51,200 bases of DNA from an uncultured Desulfovibrio sp. (GCF_944327235.1 NZ_CALVHE010000009.1:1-51200), one strand, 5' to 3'; positions 26,583 to 35,292 are shown, counted from the stretch's first letter. The notes: generated from the sequence alone by a model not told the origin. Numbers and translations: made by a program.

Positions 26583-26927
26583 CTACTTGGGTTCTTCGGC
26601 CTTGCCGTTCTTGTCCAGCACGGCCCCGACAGCGCCACGGTTCAGGCGCAGCTTGGCTTCGCCGCATTCAAGCAGGATCTGCTCGTCGTCGATCTCCAGG
26701 ATGCGGCCGATGAAGCCGCCGGAGGTCATGATGCGGTCGCCGCGCTTGAGTTCGGAAAGCATCTGCTTGTGCGCCTTGGCGCGTTTCTGCTGCGGACGGA
26801 TGAGCAGGAACCAGAAAATGGCGAACATGAGGATGAGCGGCAGGAACTGCACCAGCATGTCGGTGCCGCTGGCGGGAGCGCCGCCGGCCTGGGGCGTGCC
26901 CATGGCAAAAGCGATGGAATGGAACAA
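26583..26927 (-). CDS. yajC: Preprotein translocase subunit YajC
   Basis: YajC is a small membrane partner of SecDF. It has 114 residues, one TM helix (about 24-44, LVQFLPLILMFAIFWFLLIRPQQ) ending in the family RPQQKR, then the soluble domain with LKRGDRIMTSGGFIGRI. The start is a TTG at 26927, since GGAGGT lies at ideal distance and the next ATG is inside the helical leader. It is first of the three-gene operon. Confidence 0.95.
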   Translation of the reverse strand: MFHSIAFAMGTPQAGGAPASGTDMLVQFLPLILMFAIFWFLLIRPQQKRAKAHKQMLSELKRGDRIMTSGGFIGRILEIDDEQILLECGEAKLRLNRGAVGAVLDKNGKAEEPK

Positions 26928-27044
26928 GGCGTACCTCCGAAAGGAATGTGTGGCAGCGCCGTATGCCGGAGCTGCTCATGGTTACGAAACAATGGTTGCG
27001 TATCCTACCCTGCTCCCGCAAAACATGCAAGTCCGCATTCCCGG

Positions 27045-27830
27045 TCACACGACCTCTGCCGGACCGTGCCGCCCAGCCCGGCCAAGGCACTGCCGGGCAA
27101 AACGTACGGCCAGTGCGGCCACCCGTTCCCGGCTCTCGCAATGGGTCGTGGGCAGATGCCCGCCGTGCGGGCCGCGGGTGCGCAGCAGGTGCAGTTCCGC
27201 TTCTTCGCCGCCCCAGTGGCGCAGCAGGTACAGGCTGTTCCAGGGATGACAGCAGACGTCATGCCGTAACTGCACGATGCAGAGCGGGACGCTCAGTTTG
27301 CCCAGTTCGGGGCGCAATCGCCGCTGGGCCGCTTCCAGCTCCACGAAGTGCGGCAGATAATAGACGGTCTCGTGTCCCTGCCAGGGAGCGACGGCCCGCG
27401 CCGCCGTCGAGCGTGGCGGCAGCGGCACGCAGGGCCGCAGGCGCGCCCGCCAGCGCAGGAAGTGGAATTGCGGCGCGGCGCAAAAATACGGATGCCACTT
27501 GCGGAAGTAGAGCGGCACGGCCAGCGCCAGCAGCCCGGCCGGGGGCGGCACGTCGCCGCGGACGGCGGCCACGCAGATGTCCAGCGCCAGCAGCCCGCCC
27601 AGCGAGTAACCGGCCAGCCAGACAGGACCCCGGCGGCAAAGGGCCTCGTAGCGCGCCAGGGCCGCCGTCCGCCACTGGGCATAACCGCTCTTCAGGTAGG
27701 CAGACACGTCGCCGCCGTGTCCCGGCAGAGGGCTGTTGTCCACGACATGGCCGTCGGCTTCCAGGACCTCGGCCAGCGGACGCATCTCAAACGGGCTGCC
27801 CGCCAGCCCGTGCAGCAGAAGACAGGGCAT
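27045..27830 (-). CDS. Alpha/beta hydrolase (Est30/lysophospholipase-like)
   Basis: This is a serine hydrolase of 261 residues, cytoplasmic, substrate unknown. It opens with the oxyanion loop LLHGLAGSPFEMRPLA, like Est30 carboxylesterases and monoacylglycerol lipases. The nucleophile Ser is in LAGYSLGGLLAL (about 74). The acid is probably D in LRHDVCCHP (the family has GxxD here), and the His probably that of PHGGHLPTT. The C-terminus is unusually Arg-rich. It lies upstream of yajC with a 117-base gap and diverges from the deaminase gene, sharing a 62-base promoter region. Confidence 0.85.
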   Translation of the reverse strand: MPCLLLHGLAGSPFEMRPLAEVLEADGHVVDNSPLPGHGGDVSAYLKSGYAQWRTAALARYEALCRRGPVWLAGYSLGGLLALDICVAAVRGDVPPPAGLLALAVPLYFRKWHPYFCAAPQFHFLRWRARLRPCVPLPPRSTAARAVAPWQGHETVYYLPHFVELEAAQRRLRPELGKLSVPLCIVQLRHDVCCHPWNSLYLLRHWGGEEAELHLLRTRGPHGGHLPTTHCESRERVAALAVRFARQCLGRAGRHGPAEVV

Positions 27831-27892
27831 CCTTGCTCCCGACCCGCAATGGGGCTATATGTTCCTTCCGCCACAGCGGACAGGAACGACAC

Positions 27893-29212
27893 ATGAACAC
27901 ATGCGATACGCTCATTCTGGCGGGGCTGCTCATCACACAGGACGATCAGCGCCGCATCCTCGAAAACGCCGCCCTTGCCGTCCGGCAGGGTCTTGTGGTC
28001 GATATGGGCCCGCAGGCCGACCTGTCGGCCCGCTGGCAGGCCACCGAAGTGCTGGACTGTTCCAGGATGCTCGTTCTGCCGGGCCTCGTCAATGCCCATA
28101 CCCATGCGGCCATGACCATGCTGCGCGGTCTGGCCGACGATATGCCCCTCATCGACTGGCTGACGCAGCGCATCTTTCCCGTGGAAGCCGGGCTCACCCC
28201 GGAAGAAGTGCGGCTGGGCAGCCTGCTCGGCTTCGCGGAGATGCTCCGTACCGGCACCACGGCCTGTCTGGATATGTACATCCACGAGGCGCAGGTGCTG
28301 GAAGCCGCCCACACGGCGGGTATCCGCTGCGTCGGCGGGGAAGGGGCTTTTCAGTTCCCGTCCGCCTGCTGTCCCGATTACCGGGCCGCGCTGGAAGCGA
28401 CCCTGCGCCTGAGCGAACGCTGGCAGGGCAATGACCGTCTGCGGCTGGCCGTCATGCCGCACAGCGTCTACACCACGACGCCGGAGATCCTGCGAGCCTG
28501 CCGGGATCTGGCCGCCGGGCTGGCTCTGCCCCTGCATATCCACCTTGCCGAAAGCCCTGCCGAAACGGCCCAGAGCCTCTCCCTGCACGGCAAGCGCCCT
28601 GTGGCCCATGCCGCGGACTGCGGCCTGTTCGAGGTCCCTTGCACGGTGGCCCATCTGGTGGACGTGACGAACGAAGAAGCCGCGTTGCTCGCCCGGTGTG
28701 ACGTGGTGCCCGTGCATAATCCTTCTTCCAACATGAAGCTGGCCTCCGGCATCATGCCCGTCCCCCGACTGCTCGCCGCCGGTCTGGATGTGGCCCTCGG
28801 CACCGACGGGGCCGCCAGCAACAATCAGCTCAACATGTTTGCCGAGATGCGTCAGGCCGCTCTGCTGCACAAGGTCGCCTCCGGCGACCCCACCGCCCTG
28901 CGGGCACAGCAAGTGCTGGACATGGCCACCCGTAACGGCGCGCGTGCCCTGCACGACAGCCGTCTCGGCCGGCTTGCCGTGGGGCTGCCCGCCGACCTCG
29001 TGGCGCTGGATCTGGACCTGCCCAACCTCCAGCCCCTCTATCACCCCGTTTCGCATCTGGTGTATGCGGCCGGCGGGCACGAAGTGCGCCTGACCATGAT
29101 CCAGGGCGAGATCGTCTATCAGGACGGCCGCTACCCCCGCTTCGACTACCCGGCCCTGCTGCAAGAATTCCAGGCCGTGCGTCAAGCCGTGCTCCGCCGC
29201 TCCCCCGCGTAG
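27893..29212 (+). CDS. mtaD: 5'-methylthioadenosine/S-adenosylhomocysteine deaminase (MtaD)
   Basis: This amidohydrolase converts MTA and SAH to their inosine forms, part of methionine salvage and SAM by-product removal. The ATG at 27893 has an AGGAA SD. A much longer open frame extends upstream antisense to the hydrolase and is not coding. The 439 residues carry the metal ligands HTH (VNAHTHAAMTMLRG), LHIHLAE, a His in TVAHLVD, and GTDGAASNN, plus NPSSNMKLASG, typical of MtaD. Some relatives act on other amidines or guanine, so substrate certainty is moderate. Confidence 0.92.
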   Translation: MNTCDTLILAGLLITQDDQRRILENAALAVRQGLVVDMGPQADLSARWQATEVLDCSRMLVLPGLVNAHTHAAMTMLRGLADDMPLIDWLTQRIFPVEAGLTPEEVRLGSLLGFAEMLRTGTTACLDMYIHEAQVLEAAHTAGIRCVGGEGAFQFPSACCPDYRAALEATLRLSERWQGNDRLRLAVMPHSVYTTTPEILRACRDLAAGLALPLHIHLAESPAETAQSLSLHGKRPVAHAADCGLFEVPCTVAHLVDVTNEEAALLARCDVVPVHNPSSNMKLASGIMPVPRLLAAGLDVALGTDGAASNNQLNMFAEMRQAALLHKVASGDPTALRAQQVLDMATRNGARALHDSRLGRLAVGLPADLVALDLDLPNLQPLYHPVSHLVYAAGGHEVRLTMIQGEIVYQDGRYPRFDYPALLQEFQAVRQAVLRRSPA

Positions 29213-29228
29213 CGCGGAGGATAGTTGA

Positions 29229-29330
29229 GTTGGGGGGAAGGGGCACCCCGCGCCTGGCGCGGGCGGGGTGCCCCTTCCCCCCAAGCCCCCCATCCCCTCC
29301 CCAGCGCGCTTTTATCCGGCAAATGGAGCT
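29229..29330. repeat. Family C fragment with large hairpin
   Basis: GGGGGAAGGGGCACCCCGC...GCGGGGTGCCCCTTCCCCCC forms a long perfect stem, followed by the family C core CCCAGCGCGCTTTTATCCGG. Lying straight after mtaD, it may also act as its terminator. Confidence 0.6.
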
Positions 29331-29407
29331 GTGCGGGGGCACAGCCGCTTTCCCTCGCTGACAGTCCCCCGGCGGCATGACGAAAAGGCGGGGCAGGGTG
29401 CTTGCGT

Positions 29408-29536
29408 AAGCATCCTGAAAACGCGAGGCGGCGGCACTGCGCCCCCGGCCGAAAGTGAGCGGAAAAAACGCTTTTTTTCCGCAAACGACAAGCCGTATGG
29501 TTTGGAGCGCAACGCGTTGCAAACGGAAAATATTTT
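29408..29536. repeat. Dispersed repeat family B, degenerate copy
   Basis: CGCGAGGCGGCGGCACTGCG, AGCGGAAAAAACGC, AACGACAAGCCGTATGG and GCGTTGCAAACGGAAAATATTT preserve the family B order. The outer arms are eroded. Confidence 0.68.
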
Positions 29537-29577
29537 AAAGAGAGAAGAGCCGCAGTCACGCACATGTGGGCGGCAGC

Positions 29578-29644
29578 AAAAATGATTTCCCCGGGAGGAA
29601 GGCCGTCATTTGCCGCATGACGCGGCACGGCCTTCCTCCCGGGG
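29578..29644 (-). terminator. Terminator of the duplicated gene pair
   Basis: An 18-bp perfect outer stem (29589-29606 with 29627-29644) with an inner TGCCGC/GCGGCA hairpin, then TTTTT on the minus-strand 3' side. Confidence 0.75.
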
Positions 29645-29670
29645 AGGGATATGGGATATCTTGTCTGTAA

Positions 29671-30174
29671 CTAGACCACGATATGCAGGGGCGTTTGAGT
29701 TGTCTGACTCTGAGTTTCAGTAGTCTGCTGTTCGGCCATCAGTTCTTCGGCCGTCTTGACCTCAGCGCTGGCCGTCTGCTCTTCGCTTTCGGCGTCCGTG
29801 GCTTCCGCATCGCCGTTTTCGGTGGCGGCATCCGTCGAGAGGGCATTCTGCTCCTCTTCGCCGTTCATGGCCGCTTCGGCGCGTTCTTCGATCTCTTCCT
29901 TCTGTTCATCGAGATTGCGCTCGGAGACTTCATACGTCGAAGCATCCTTTTCTTCTTCCATGAGGCGCGCGGCCTTGCGCCCTTCCCGTGAGATCTCCGC
30001 ATAGGTCGCGTCAGAGGGAAGAGCGTCCACCAGCGCCCTGCCAGTCGTCAGGATGCTCATCTGGCGGGTCGCCATGCTGCTGCGTGCCCGCTGTGCGGCC
30101 AGCATGGCATCTGTATATTCAGAACCGCCATTGCCGTGATGCACGAAATTGCGAGACATGATGCTTTCCGTCAT
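29671..30174 (-). CDS. Hypothetical acidic protein, tandem duplicate (short copy)
   Basis: This is a 167-residue soluble protein with no known domain, very rich in Glu, Ala and Thr. Residues 1-55 look ordered (SRNFVHHGNGGSEYTDAM, QMSILTTGRALVDALPSDA). Residues 60-150 are an acidic, coiled-coil or disordered tail. The last residues QTPLHIVV match the neighbour. The start has GGAGGATACG before the ATG. It is a recent copy of the gene at 30223-30837: the N-terminal 400 bases look identical, while a block of about 37 codons is missing near the end. Function unknown. Confidence 0.82.
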   Translation of the reverse strand: MTESIMSRNFVHHGNGGSEYTDAMLAAQRARSSMATRQMSILTTGRALVDALPSDATYAEISREGRKAARLMEEEKDASTYEVSERNLDEQKEEIEERAEAAMNGEEEQNALSTDAATENGDAEATDAESEEQTASAEVKTAEELMAEQQTTETQSQTTQTPLHIVV

Positions 30175-30222
30175 CGTATCCTCCTCGGATAAACGCTCGT
30201 GGAGCCGAATGCCTGACAGTTT

Positions 30223-30837
30223 TTAGACCACGATATGCAGGGGCGTCTGCACCTTGGGCGTGGCGGCGTCGGCAGTTCCGGCGGCCTTGTCCTGCGCTTC
30301 CGCGTTTTCGCTTGTTCCCGCCATCTGGTCCTGCTTTTCCGCGGCGGCCTGCTGTTCGGCCATCAGCTCTTCCGCGGTCTTGACTTCCGCGTCTACGGCC
30401 TTCTTGTCGTCGTCCTTCTTGTCCGCTGCGCTGGCCGTCTGCTCTTCGCTTTCGGCGTCCGTGGCTTCCGCATCGCCGTTTTCGGTGGCGGCATCCGTCG
30501 AGAGGGCATTCTGCTCCTCTTCGCCGTTCATGGCCGCTTCGGCGCGTTCTTCGATCTCTTCCTTCTGTTCATCGAGATTGCGCTCGGAGACTTCATACGT
30601 CGAAGCATCCTTTTCTTCTTCCATGAGGCGCGCGGCCTTGCGCCCTTCCCGTGAGATCTCCGCATAGGTCGCGTCAGAGGGAAGAGCGTCCACCAGCGCC
30701 CTGCCAGTCGTCAGGATGCTCATCTGGCGGGTCGCCATGCTGCTGCGTGCCCGCTGTGCGGCCAGCATGGCATCTGTATATTCAGAACCGCCATTGCCGT
30801 GATGCACGAAATTGCGAGACATGATGCTTTCGGTCAT
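30223..30837 (-). CDS. Hypothetical acidic protein, tandem duplicate (long copy)
   Basis: This is a 204-residue version of the downstream protein with the same first 135 residues. An additional Lys/Asp/Ala-rich stretch (DKKDDDKKAVD, then a Gln/Ala/Asp segment) comes before the shared TPLHIVV end. The start follows AGGAGGGGACACG. The two genes are 48 bases apart and probably co-transcribed. A pure CT dinucleotide tract (minus strand) lies about 120 bases upstream next to a TATGAT hexamer, so expression could vary with repeat length. The conserved C-terminal octapeptide suggests a binding or localisation tag. Function unknown. Confidence 0.84.
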   Translation of the reverse strand: MTESIMSRNFVHHGNGGSEYTDAMLAAQRARSSMATRQMSILTTGRALVDALPSDATYAEISREGRKAARLMEEEKDASTYEVSERNLDEQKEEIEERAEAAMNGEEEQNALSTDAATENGDAEATDAESEEQTASAADKKDDDKKAVDAEVKTAEELMAEQQAAAEKQDQMAGTSENAEAQDKAAGTADAATPKVQTPLHIVV

Positions 30838-30954
30838 CGTGTCCCCTCCTTATGGCAAATCGTTCATTTCCGTTAGCGGTAAAAGATGATCATGCTGGGC
30901 TTATCGGCATGGAGCTTTCTTACATTAGAGGAGAACTCTTTTTTCTATCATACT

Positions 30955-31014
<60 letters not shown>

Positions 31015-31291
31015 GGTTCCGAAATGTTGCCGAAAAATGAAAAACAGGAATGTGATACTGTTCATCTACAGAGTAGCATACAAGAGATGCGGAAATGCAC
31101 TTCTTTGTACAGATATGTAACGGCAAAGCGTTTTTCAGAATATTTTTGTGGAAAAAGATCTTCTTTGAGCGGCGCTTATGAGGGCGGAAGAGGGCGGCGA
31201 AGGCACAAGGGAGGTCCTTTGCTGACGCGGCATTTTTTTGCGGCAGGTCACGCTTTTGGGGCGTGGCAGGGTGCCCCGTGTTGAGGCGATA

Positions 31292-31433
31292 GAGCATTTT
31301 GCCTTTGAAAATGGCAAAATGCGAGGCCCGGCACAGCGCCGCCCGGCCCAATTTGAGCGGAAAAACCGCATTTTTTCCGCGAAACGGCAGGCCGTATGGT
31401 TTGCAACGCAACGCGTTTCAAACTGAAAATGTC
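31292..31433. repeat. Dispersed repeat family B, TA on the left side
   Basis: GAGCATTTTGCCTTTGAAAATGGCAAAATGC opens the element after TA at 31290-31291. The right end AAAATGTCC has decayed where it meets the next family C element. Confidence 0.8.
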
Positions 31434-31436
31434 CCA

Positions 31437-31590
31437 GGGCCTGTTAACACAAATTTTGCAAACAATTTCAATAGATAAGTCAAACAGGCTGTATCACACC
31501 GCTTGTTTTGAGACGAGAGTGCCTCGTGTCTTTGACTCTTCCCCCGGTAAAAGCGCGCTGGGGGAAGGGAGCGAATAGTGTTAACAGGCC
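31437..31590. repeat. Dispersed repeat family C, short copy with intact ends
   Basis: GGGCCTGTTAACAC at the left and GTGTTAACAGGCC at the right are near-perfect inverted ends, followed by TA at 31591-31592. The interior keeps TTTTGCAAACAATTTCAATAGATAAGTC and CTTCCCCCGGTAAAAGCGCGC but lacks the second half of the long copy at 13989-14284. Confidence 0.82.
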
Positions 31591-31618
31591 TAAGGCACAC
31601 TGGGAGGGTGAGGGGAGC

Positions 31619-31644
31619 GTGAGGGGAGGGGGCCCTCCCCTCAC
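31619..31644. terminator. Perfect hairpin after the flavoprotein gene
   Basis: GTGAGGGGAGGG and CCCTCCCCTCAC form a 12-bp stem with a two-base loop, 17 bases past the minus-strand stop. There is no T run, so it is a stability or weak termination element. Confidence 0.5.
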
Positions 31645-31660
31645 ATCATCCGGAAAAAAC

Positions 31661-32284
31661 TTAGCGGATGAAGTTGGTCTTTTCCCACGGTTCGGGGGTG
31701 GGCGGCAGGATGCCGGCGGCCTTGCCGGCGGCGATGCACTTGAGCATCCAGCTCATGTTGTCGGCAAGGGTGCGCATGGTCTGGAGGCCTTCCTTGTCCT
31801 GAAGGGCTTCCTCGGCGTTGTTGCCGTGGATGGAGTTCCAGTACTGGGAGCTGACCAGCGGCATACGGCACATAGTGAAATATTTGTTGAGCCGGTCAAA
31901 GGATGCGGAGGCGCCGCCACGGCGGCAGCTCACCACCACGGCGGCGGGCTTGAAGGCGTAGGGCGCGGCCTTGCAGTAGAAGACGCGGTCCAGGAAGGCG
32001 CAGAGAGTGGCGTTGGGTCCGGCGTAATAGACGGGGGAACCGACGATGATGCCGTCGGCCTCCTTGAGGAGGCGGATGCCCTCATTGACCGGATCATCCT
32101 GAAAGATGCACTGGCCGGTCTGCACGCATTTGCCGCAGGCGATACAGCCGCGAACGGCCTTGTGGCCCACATGGAGCAGTGTGGAGTCGATGCCGTTTTC
32201 GTGCAGACGGTCGGCTATGGTCTGGAGGGCGGTGGCGGTGGAGCCCTTGGCGTGCGGGCTGCCGTTGACGAGAAGGACGTTCAT
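31661..32284 (-). CDS. NADPH-dependent FMN reductase / iron-sulfur flavoprotein
   Basis: This is a flavodoxin-fold oxidoreductase of 207 residues. The start at 32284 follows CGGAGACAG. The FMN loop is MNVLLVNGSPHAKGSTATAL. A compact cysteine motif CIACGKCVQTGQC at about 47-59 marks the iron-sulfur flavoprotein group, which carries a 4Fe-4S cluster and reduces small electron acceptors in anaerobes. GSPVYYAGPNATLCAFLDR binds the flavin. It is the last gene behind dapA, separated from it by a terminator, so it may have its own promoter. Confidence 0.9.
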   Translation of the reverse strand: MNVLLVNGSPHAKGSTATALQTIADRLHENGIDSTLLHVGHKAVRGCIACGKCVQTGQCIFQDDPVNEGIRLLKEADGIIVGSPVYYAGPNATLCAFLDRVFYCKAAPYAFKPAAVVVSCRRGGASASFDRLNKYFTMCRMPLVSSQYWNSIHGNNAEEALQDKEGLQTMRTLADNMSWMLKCIAAGKAAGILPPTPEPWEKTNFIR

Positions 32285-32343
32285 GGTCTGTCTCCGGTGC
32301 TGAGGTTGCGGAACGGGCAGGCGGGCGCTGTGCTGTTCCAATG

Positions 32344-32373
32344 AAAAAAGTCGGCCTCCTTGCGGCGGCCGAC
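32344..32373 (-). terminator. Intrinsic terminator after dapA
   Basis: GTCGGCC/GGCCGAC stem followed by six T on the minus strand, 25 bases past the dapA stop. Confidence 0.85.
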
Positions 32374-32398
32374 TGTGTTCCTGAGGTCTTACCGACGA

Positions 32399-33280
32399 TC
32401 AGTCGATAAGGGCATGTTTGCGCAGTTCACGCTTGAGGTCGTCGAGGTGCGCGTCGGACAGGGGGCAGAGCGGCAGGCGCAGTTCCAGAGCCATTTTGCC
32501 CATGAGCGCCAGCGCGGTCTTGACCGGGATGGGGTTGCTCTCCACGAACATGGCCTGATGCAGGTCGTAGAGTTCGTGATGCAGGCGCGCGGCCTCGGCC
32601 AGCTTGCCTTCCTTGAAGAGATTGCACATGCGGGACATGGCGCCCGGCATGATGTTGGAGGTAACGGAGATGACCCCGCTGCCGCCGATGCTCATGAGCG
32701 GGAGAGCGGTGAAATCGTCGCCGGAGAGCACGCTGAAGCCTTCGGGGCAGGCGGCGATGGTCTGGCTGCCCTGATGCAGGTCGCCGGTAGCCTCCTTCAC
32801 GCCCACGATGTTGGGGCAGTCATGGGCGAGGCGGCCCAGCGTGGCGGGCAGCATATTGCAGCCCGTGCGGCCCGGCACGTTGTAAGGCACGAGCGGGATG
32901 TCCACGGCTTCGGCAATGGCGCGGAAATGGCGGTAAAGCCCTTCCTGCGTGGGTTTGTTGTAATAGGGCGTGATGAGCAGCGCACCGTCCGCACCGGCCT
33001 TGCGGGCAAAACGGGTCAGGCGGATGGCTTCCTCGGTGTTGTTGGAGCCGGCTCCCGCCAGCACGGGCACGCGCCCGGCCACCTGTTCGATACAGATGCC
33101 GATGACGCGCTCATGCTCGTCATGGGTGAGGGTGGCCGACTCGCCGGTGGTGCCGCAGGGCACGAGGCCGTGGATACCCTCGGTGATCTGCCATTCGATA
33201 AGAGCGCGATAGGCATCCTCGTCCACTGCGCCGTTTTTGAACGGCGTCACCAGAGCAGTCATAGCACCGGAAAACAGCAT
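32399..33280 (-). CDS. dapA: 4-hydroxy-tetrahydrodipicolinate synthase (DapA)
   Basis: DapA condenses pyruvate with aspartate semialdehyde, the first step of lysine and diaminopimelate synthesis. It has 293 residues. The Schiff-base Lys is at 162 (IVGVKEATG), Tyr133 in VPYNVPGRTG, and the TTGE substrate motif in PCGTTGESATL. GSGVISVTSNIMP is also typical. A strong SD (AAGGAGGATAT) precedes the ATG. It is the last gene of the corC-lnt-prfB-minD-HU group, 28 bases after HU. Confidence 0.97.
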   Translation of the reverse strand: MLFSGAMTALVTPFKNGAVDEDAYRALIEWQITEGIHGLVPCGTTGESATLTHDEHERVIGICIEQVAGRVPVLAGAGSNNTEEAIRLTRFARKAGADGALLITPYYNKPTQEGLYRHFRAIAEAVDIPLVPYNVPGRTGCNMLPATLGRLAHDCPNIVGVKEATGDLHQGSQTIAACPEGFSVLSGDDFTALPLMSIGGSGVISVTSNIMPGAMSRMCNLFKEGKLAEAARLHHELYDLHQAMFVESNPIPVKTALALMGKMALELRLPLCPLSDAHLDDLKRELRKHALID

Positions 33281-33308
33281 ATATCCTCCTTGCCGCAGCC
33301 CGGTCCGG

Positions 33309-33584
33309 CTATTGATTGATGTATTCCTTCAGTTCCTTGCCAGCCCGGAAGAAGGGCAGACGTTTGGGGATGACCGAAACGCTTTCCCCGGTCTTGGGAT
33401 TGCGCCCGGCGTATCCGCTGTATTCCTTGACTTTGAAACTGCCGAACCCGCGGATCTCGATGCGGTCCCCGGCGATGAGAGCGTCCTTCATGGCATCGAC
33501 GAAGGTGTTGACCACCATGGTGGCGTCCTCCATCGGCAGATTGGCTTCCTCGGCCAGTGTCTTGATAAGCTCGCTCTTGTTCAT
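33309..33584 (-). CDS. HU/IHF-family DNA-binding protein
   Basis: This is a nucleoid protein that bends DNA as a dimer. From the ATG at 33584 (AGGAGG four bases upstream) it has 91 residues: MNKSELIKTLAEEA helix, the GDRIEIRGFGSF strand, the beta arm with GRNPKTGESVSVIPKRLPFFRAGKEL, and a short C-terminal helix. The arm sequence (NPKTGE...P) is canonical. An ATG just before is too close to the SD. Confidence 0.94.
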   Translation of the reverse strand: MNKSELIKTLAEEANLPMEDATMVVNTFVDAMKDALIAGDRIEIRGFGSFKVKEYSGYAGRNPKTGESVSVIPKRLPFFRAGKELKEYINQ

Positions 33585-33686
33585 CATGCCTCCTAGAAGT
33601 TGGGGGGAGTGCGTCAGGAAGCTGACCTCGTTTAGGCAATGACGCAAGTTTGTTCATTACCCTGTTTTGGCTTCAAGGTAAAGGCT

Positions 33687-34493
33687 TTACAGGCCGGGGG
33701 CCTGCAGTACGGAGCGTCTGGCGAGCTGATCGAGCATGTTCAGCCGATATTTTTGCAGGCGAGCGGCGATTTTTTCCATATCCTGAGCGGCGGGACTGCC
33801 CGGAGCGTAGCGCATGAGCGGTTGCTGACGGCAGACGGCCTCCGACAGCTTGGCGTCGGACCGGACGTGACCGAGGAAGGTCGGTTCGATATTGAGGAAG
33901 TGGGAGCAGGCCCCCTTGAGCTTCTCAAAAGCCGTCAGCGCCTCACGGGCGGAACCGGCCTGATTGACCACCACCATGAAGTCCTTCATGGCGTGGCGGG
34001 TGCTCAGGACCTTCATGAAAGCGTAACTGTCCGTCAGCGAAGTGGGTTCGGGCGTGATGACCACCAGACGCATGGCCGCCATGGCGGCAAAGCTCTGCAC
34101 CGTATCGGAGATGCCCGCGCCGAGATCCATGAAGACGTAGTCATAGCCGGAAAAGACGGGTTCCAGCTTTTGCAGCAGCTCGTGGCGCATGTCCGGGCTG
34201 AGCTCCACCAGTTCCGGGACGCCCGAGGCGGCGGGCAGCACGTCGAAACCGCGAGGTTCCACGGGATAGAGCACCTTGTTCAGGGGCATCTCTCCCATGA
34301 GGGCGTGCTGCAGATTGCCTTCGGGGATGATGCCCAGCAGGACGTCCAGATTGGCCAGGCCGAGGTCACAGTCCATAAGCAGGGCCGTGTAGCCGGCCTG
34401 ATAAAGTCCGCAGGCCAGATTCAGGGACAGGTTGGTCTTGCCCACGCCGCCCTTGCCGCTCATGACGGCGATACTCAAGGTTGTGTTGGCCAT
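33687..34493 (-). CDS. MinD/FlhG-like P-loop ATPase
   Basis: This is a ParA/MinD superfamily ATPase of 268 residues that marks positions in the cell, for example for flagella or division. The start at 34493 has GGGGGAG upstream and overlaps the previous stop. The deviant Walker A is GKGGVGKTNLSLNLA, followed by MDCDLGLANLDVLLG and VFMDLGAGIS. The match to FlhG/YlxH (short C-terminus, LANLDVLLG) is better than to true MinD. No flagellar genes are adjacent, so the cargo is open. It is coupled to the degenerate GGDEF gene upstream. Confidence 0.9.
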   Translation of the reverse strand: MANTTLSIAVMSGKGGVGKTNLSLNLACGLYQAGYTALLMDCDLGLANLDVLLGIIPEGNLQHALMGEMPLNKVLYPVEPRGFDVLPAASGVPELVELSPDMRHELLQKLEPVFSGYDYVFMDLGAGISDTVQSFAAMAAMRLVVITPEPTSLTDSYAFMKVLSTRHAMKDFMVVVNQAGSAREALTAFEKLKGACSHFLNIEPTFLGHVRSDAKLSEAVCRQQPLMRYAPGSPAAQDMEKIAARLQKYRLNMLDQLARRSVLQAPGL

Positions 34494-34494
34494 A

Positions 34495-35292
34495 CTAGGC
34501 TCCCCCAAAGAAAAGAAAACGTTTTTCCTGGGACTGCACGAGGGTATCGGGCTGTCCCGTGGTGTTGACAGCTTCAAACTGGACGCTGTCGGTTCGGGCG
34601 CGTGCCCGGTCAAGCAGGGGCGGAATGCGCTCCAGCAGCTCCCTTACCGTGATTCGTGCCGGCTGGGCAAGGCTCAGGACGGCAAAGCCGCAGGTGTCCC
34701 CGGGCTGGCTCTCGTGCAGATGGCGTTCCCGCAGGCGCATGGCCAGCGCCCTGGCCCGCAGCGGCCCGATGCCCGGCAGCATGAGGGCTATGCCGCGTTC
34801 CGGCAGCGCCCCCAGCGTATCGCAGGGCTCCAATGCCTGCGCGACGATGCCGGCAAGCTCCGTCATGATCTGCGTGCAGCGTTCGCCGGCGCGGGCCTCG
34901 TCCGTCAGATCCATGCAGATGAACGAGAGCTGTCCGCCGCCGCGTTGCAGGCGTTGCAGGTCGCGTTCCATCTGCGCGAGGAACAGTTCACTGCACAGCA
35001 TCCGCGCGAGCACATGGTCCGTGGCGCGCAGGGGAGGGCAGGCATCGGGGCAGAGATCCGAGGAGCTTCTGTCCATGATGTCGCTCAACGCCTGGGTCAC
35101 CGCGGAGTCGTTGAGCGGCAGGGCCCCCCAGCGACTGTTGGGATAACGCCGGCGAAAAGCCTGCCAGCGCTCCGGCGTCATGCCGTGCACGCGGCGCAGG
35201 ACCAGCAGTTCCGGGCCTTCGTCAGTCGCCTGAGCATCGCGCAGCTCGCGCAGCTCCGTCAGCAGGTCGTCGAAATCAGCGTTGTTGCTCAT
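34495..35292 (-). CDS. Degenerate GGDEF-domain-like protein
   Basis: This is a 265-residue soluble protein. The C-terminal half follows the diguanylate cyclase layout: LSFICMDLTDE, then AQALEPCDTLGALPERGIALMLPG, then RARALAMRLRERH. The GGDEF signature is replaced by LPERG, so no cyclase activity is expected. The first 90 residues are not recognised. The start at 35292 lies inside the last codons of prfB (17-base overlap) and has no clear SD, so it is probably translated by re-initiation. It may be a non-catalytic nucleotide sensor for the next gene. Confidence 0.75.
   Translation of the reverse strand: MSNNADFDDLLTELRELRDAQATDEGPELLVLRRVHGMTPERWQAFRRRYPNSRWGALPLNDSAVTQALSDIMDRSSSDLCPDACPPLRATDHVLARMLCSELFLAQMERDLQRLQRGGGQLSFICMDLTDEARAGERCTQIMTELAGIVAQALEPCDTLGALPERGIALMLPGIGPLRARALAMRLRERHLHESQPGDTCGFAVLSLAQPARITVRELLERIPPLLDRARARTDSVQFEAVNTTGQPDTLVQSQEKRFLFFGGA

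Noticed and set aside
26948..27892. Long N-terminal extension of the deaminase frame
   Set aside because: It is antisense to a convincing hydrolase, has biased Arg/Pro/Ala composition, and a start with SD exists at 27893.
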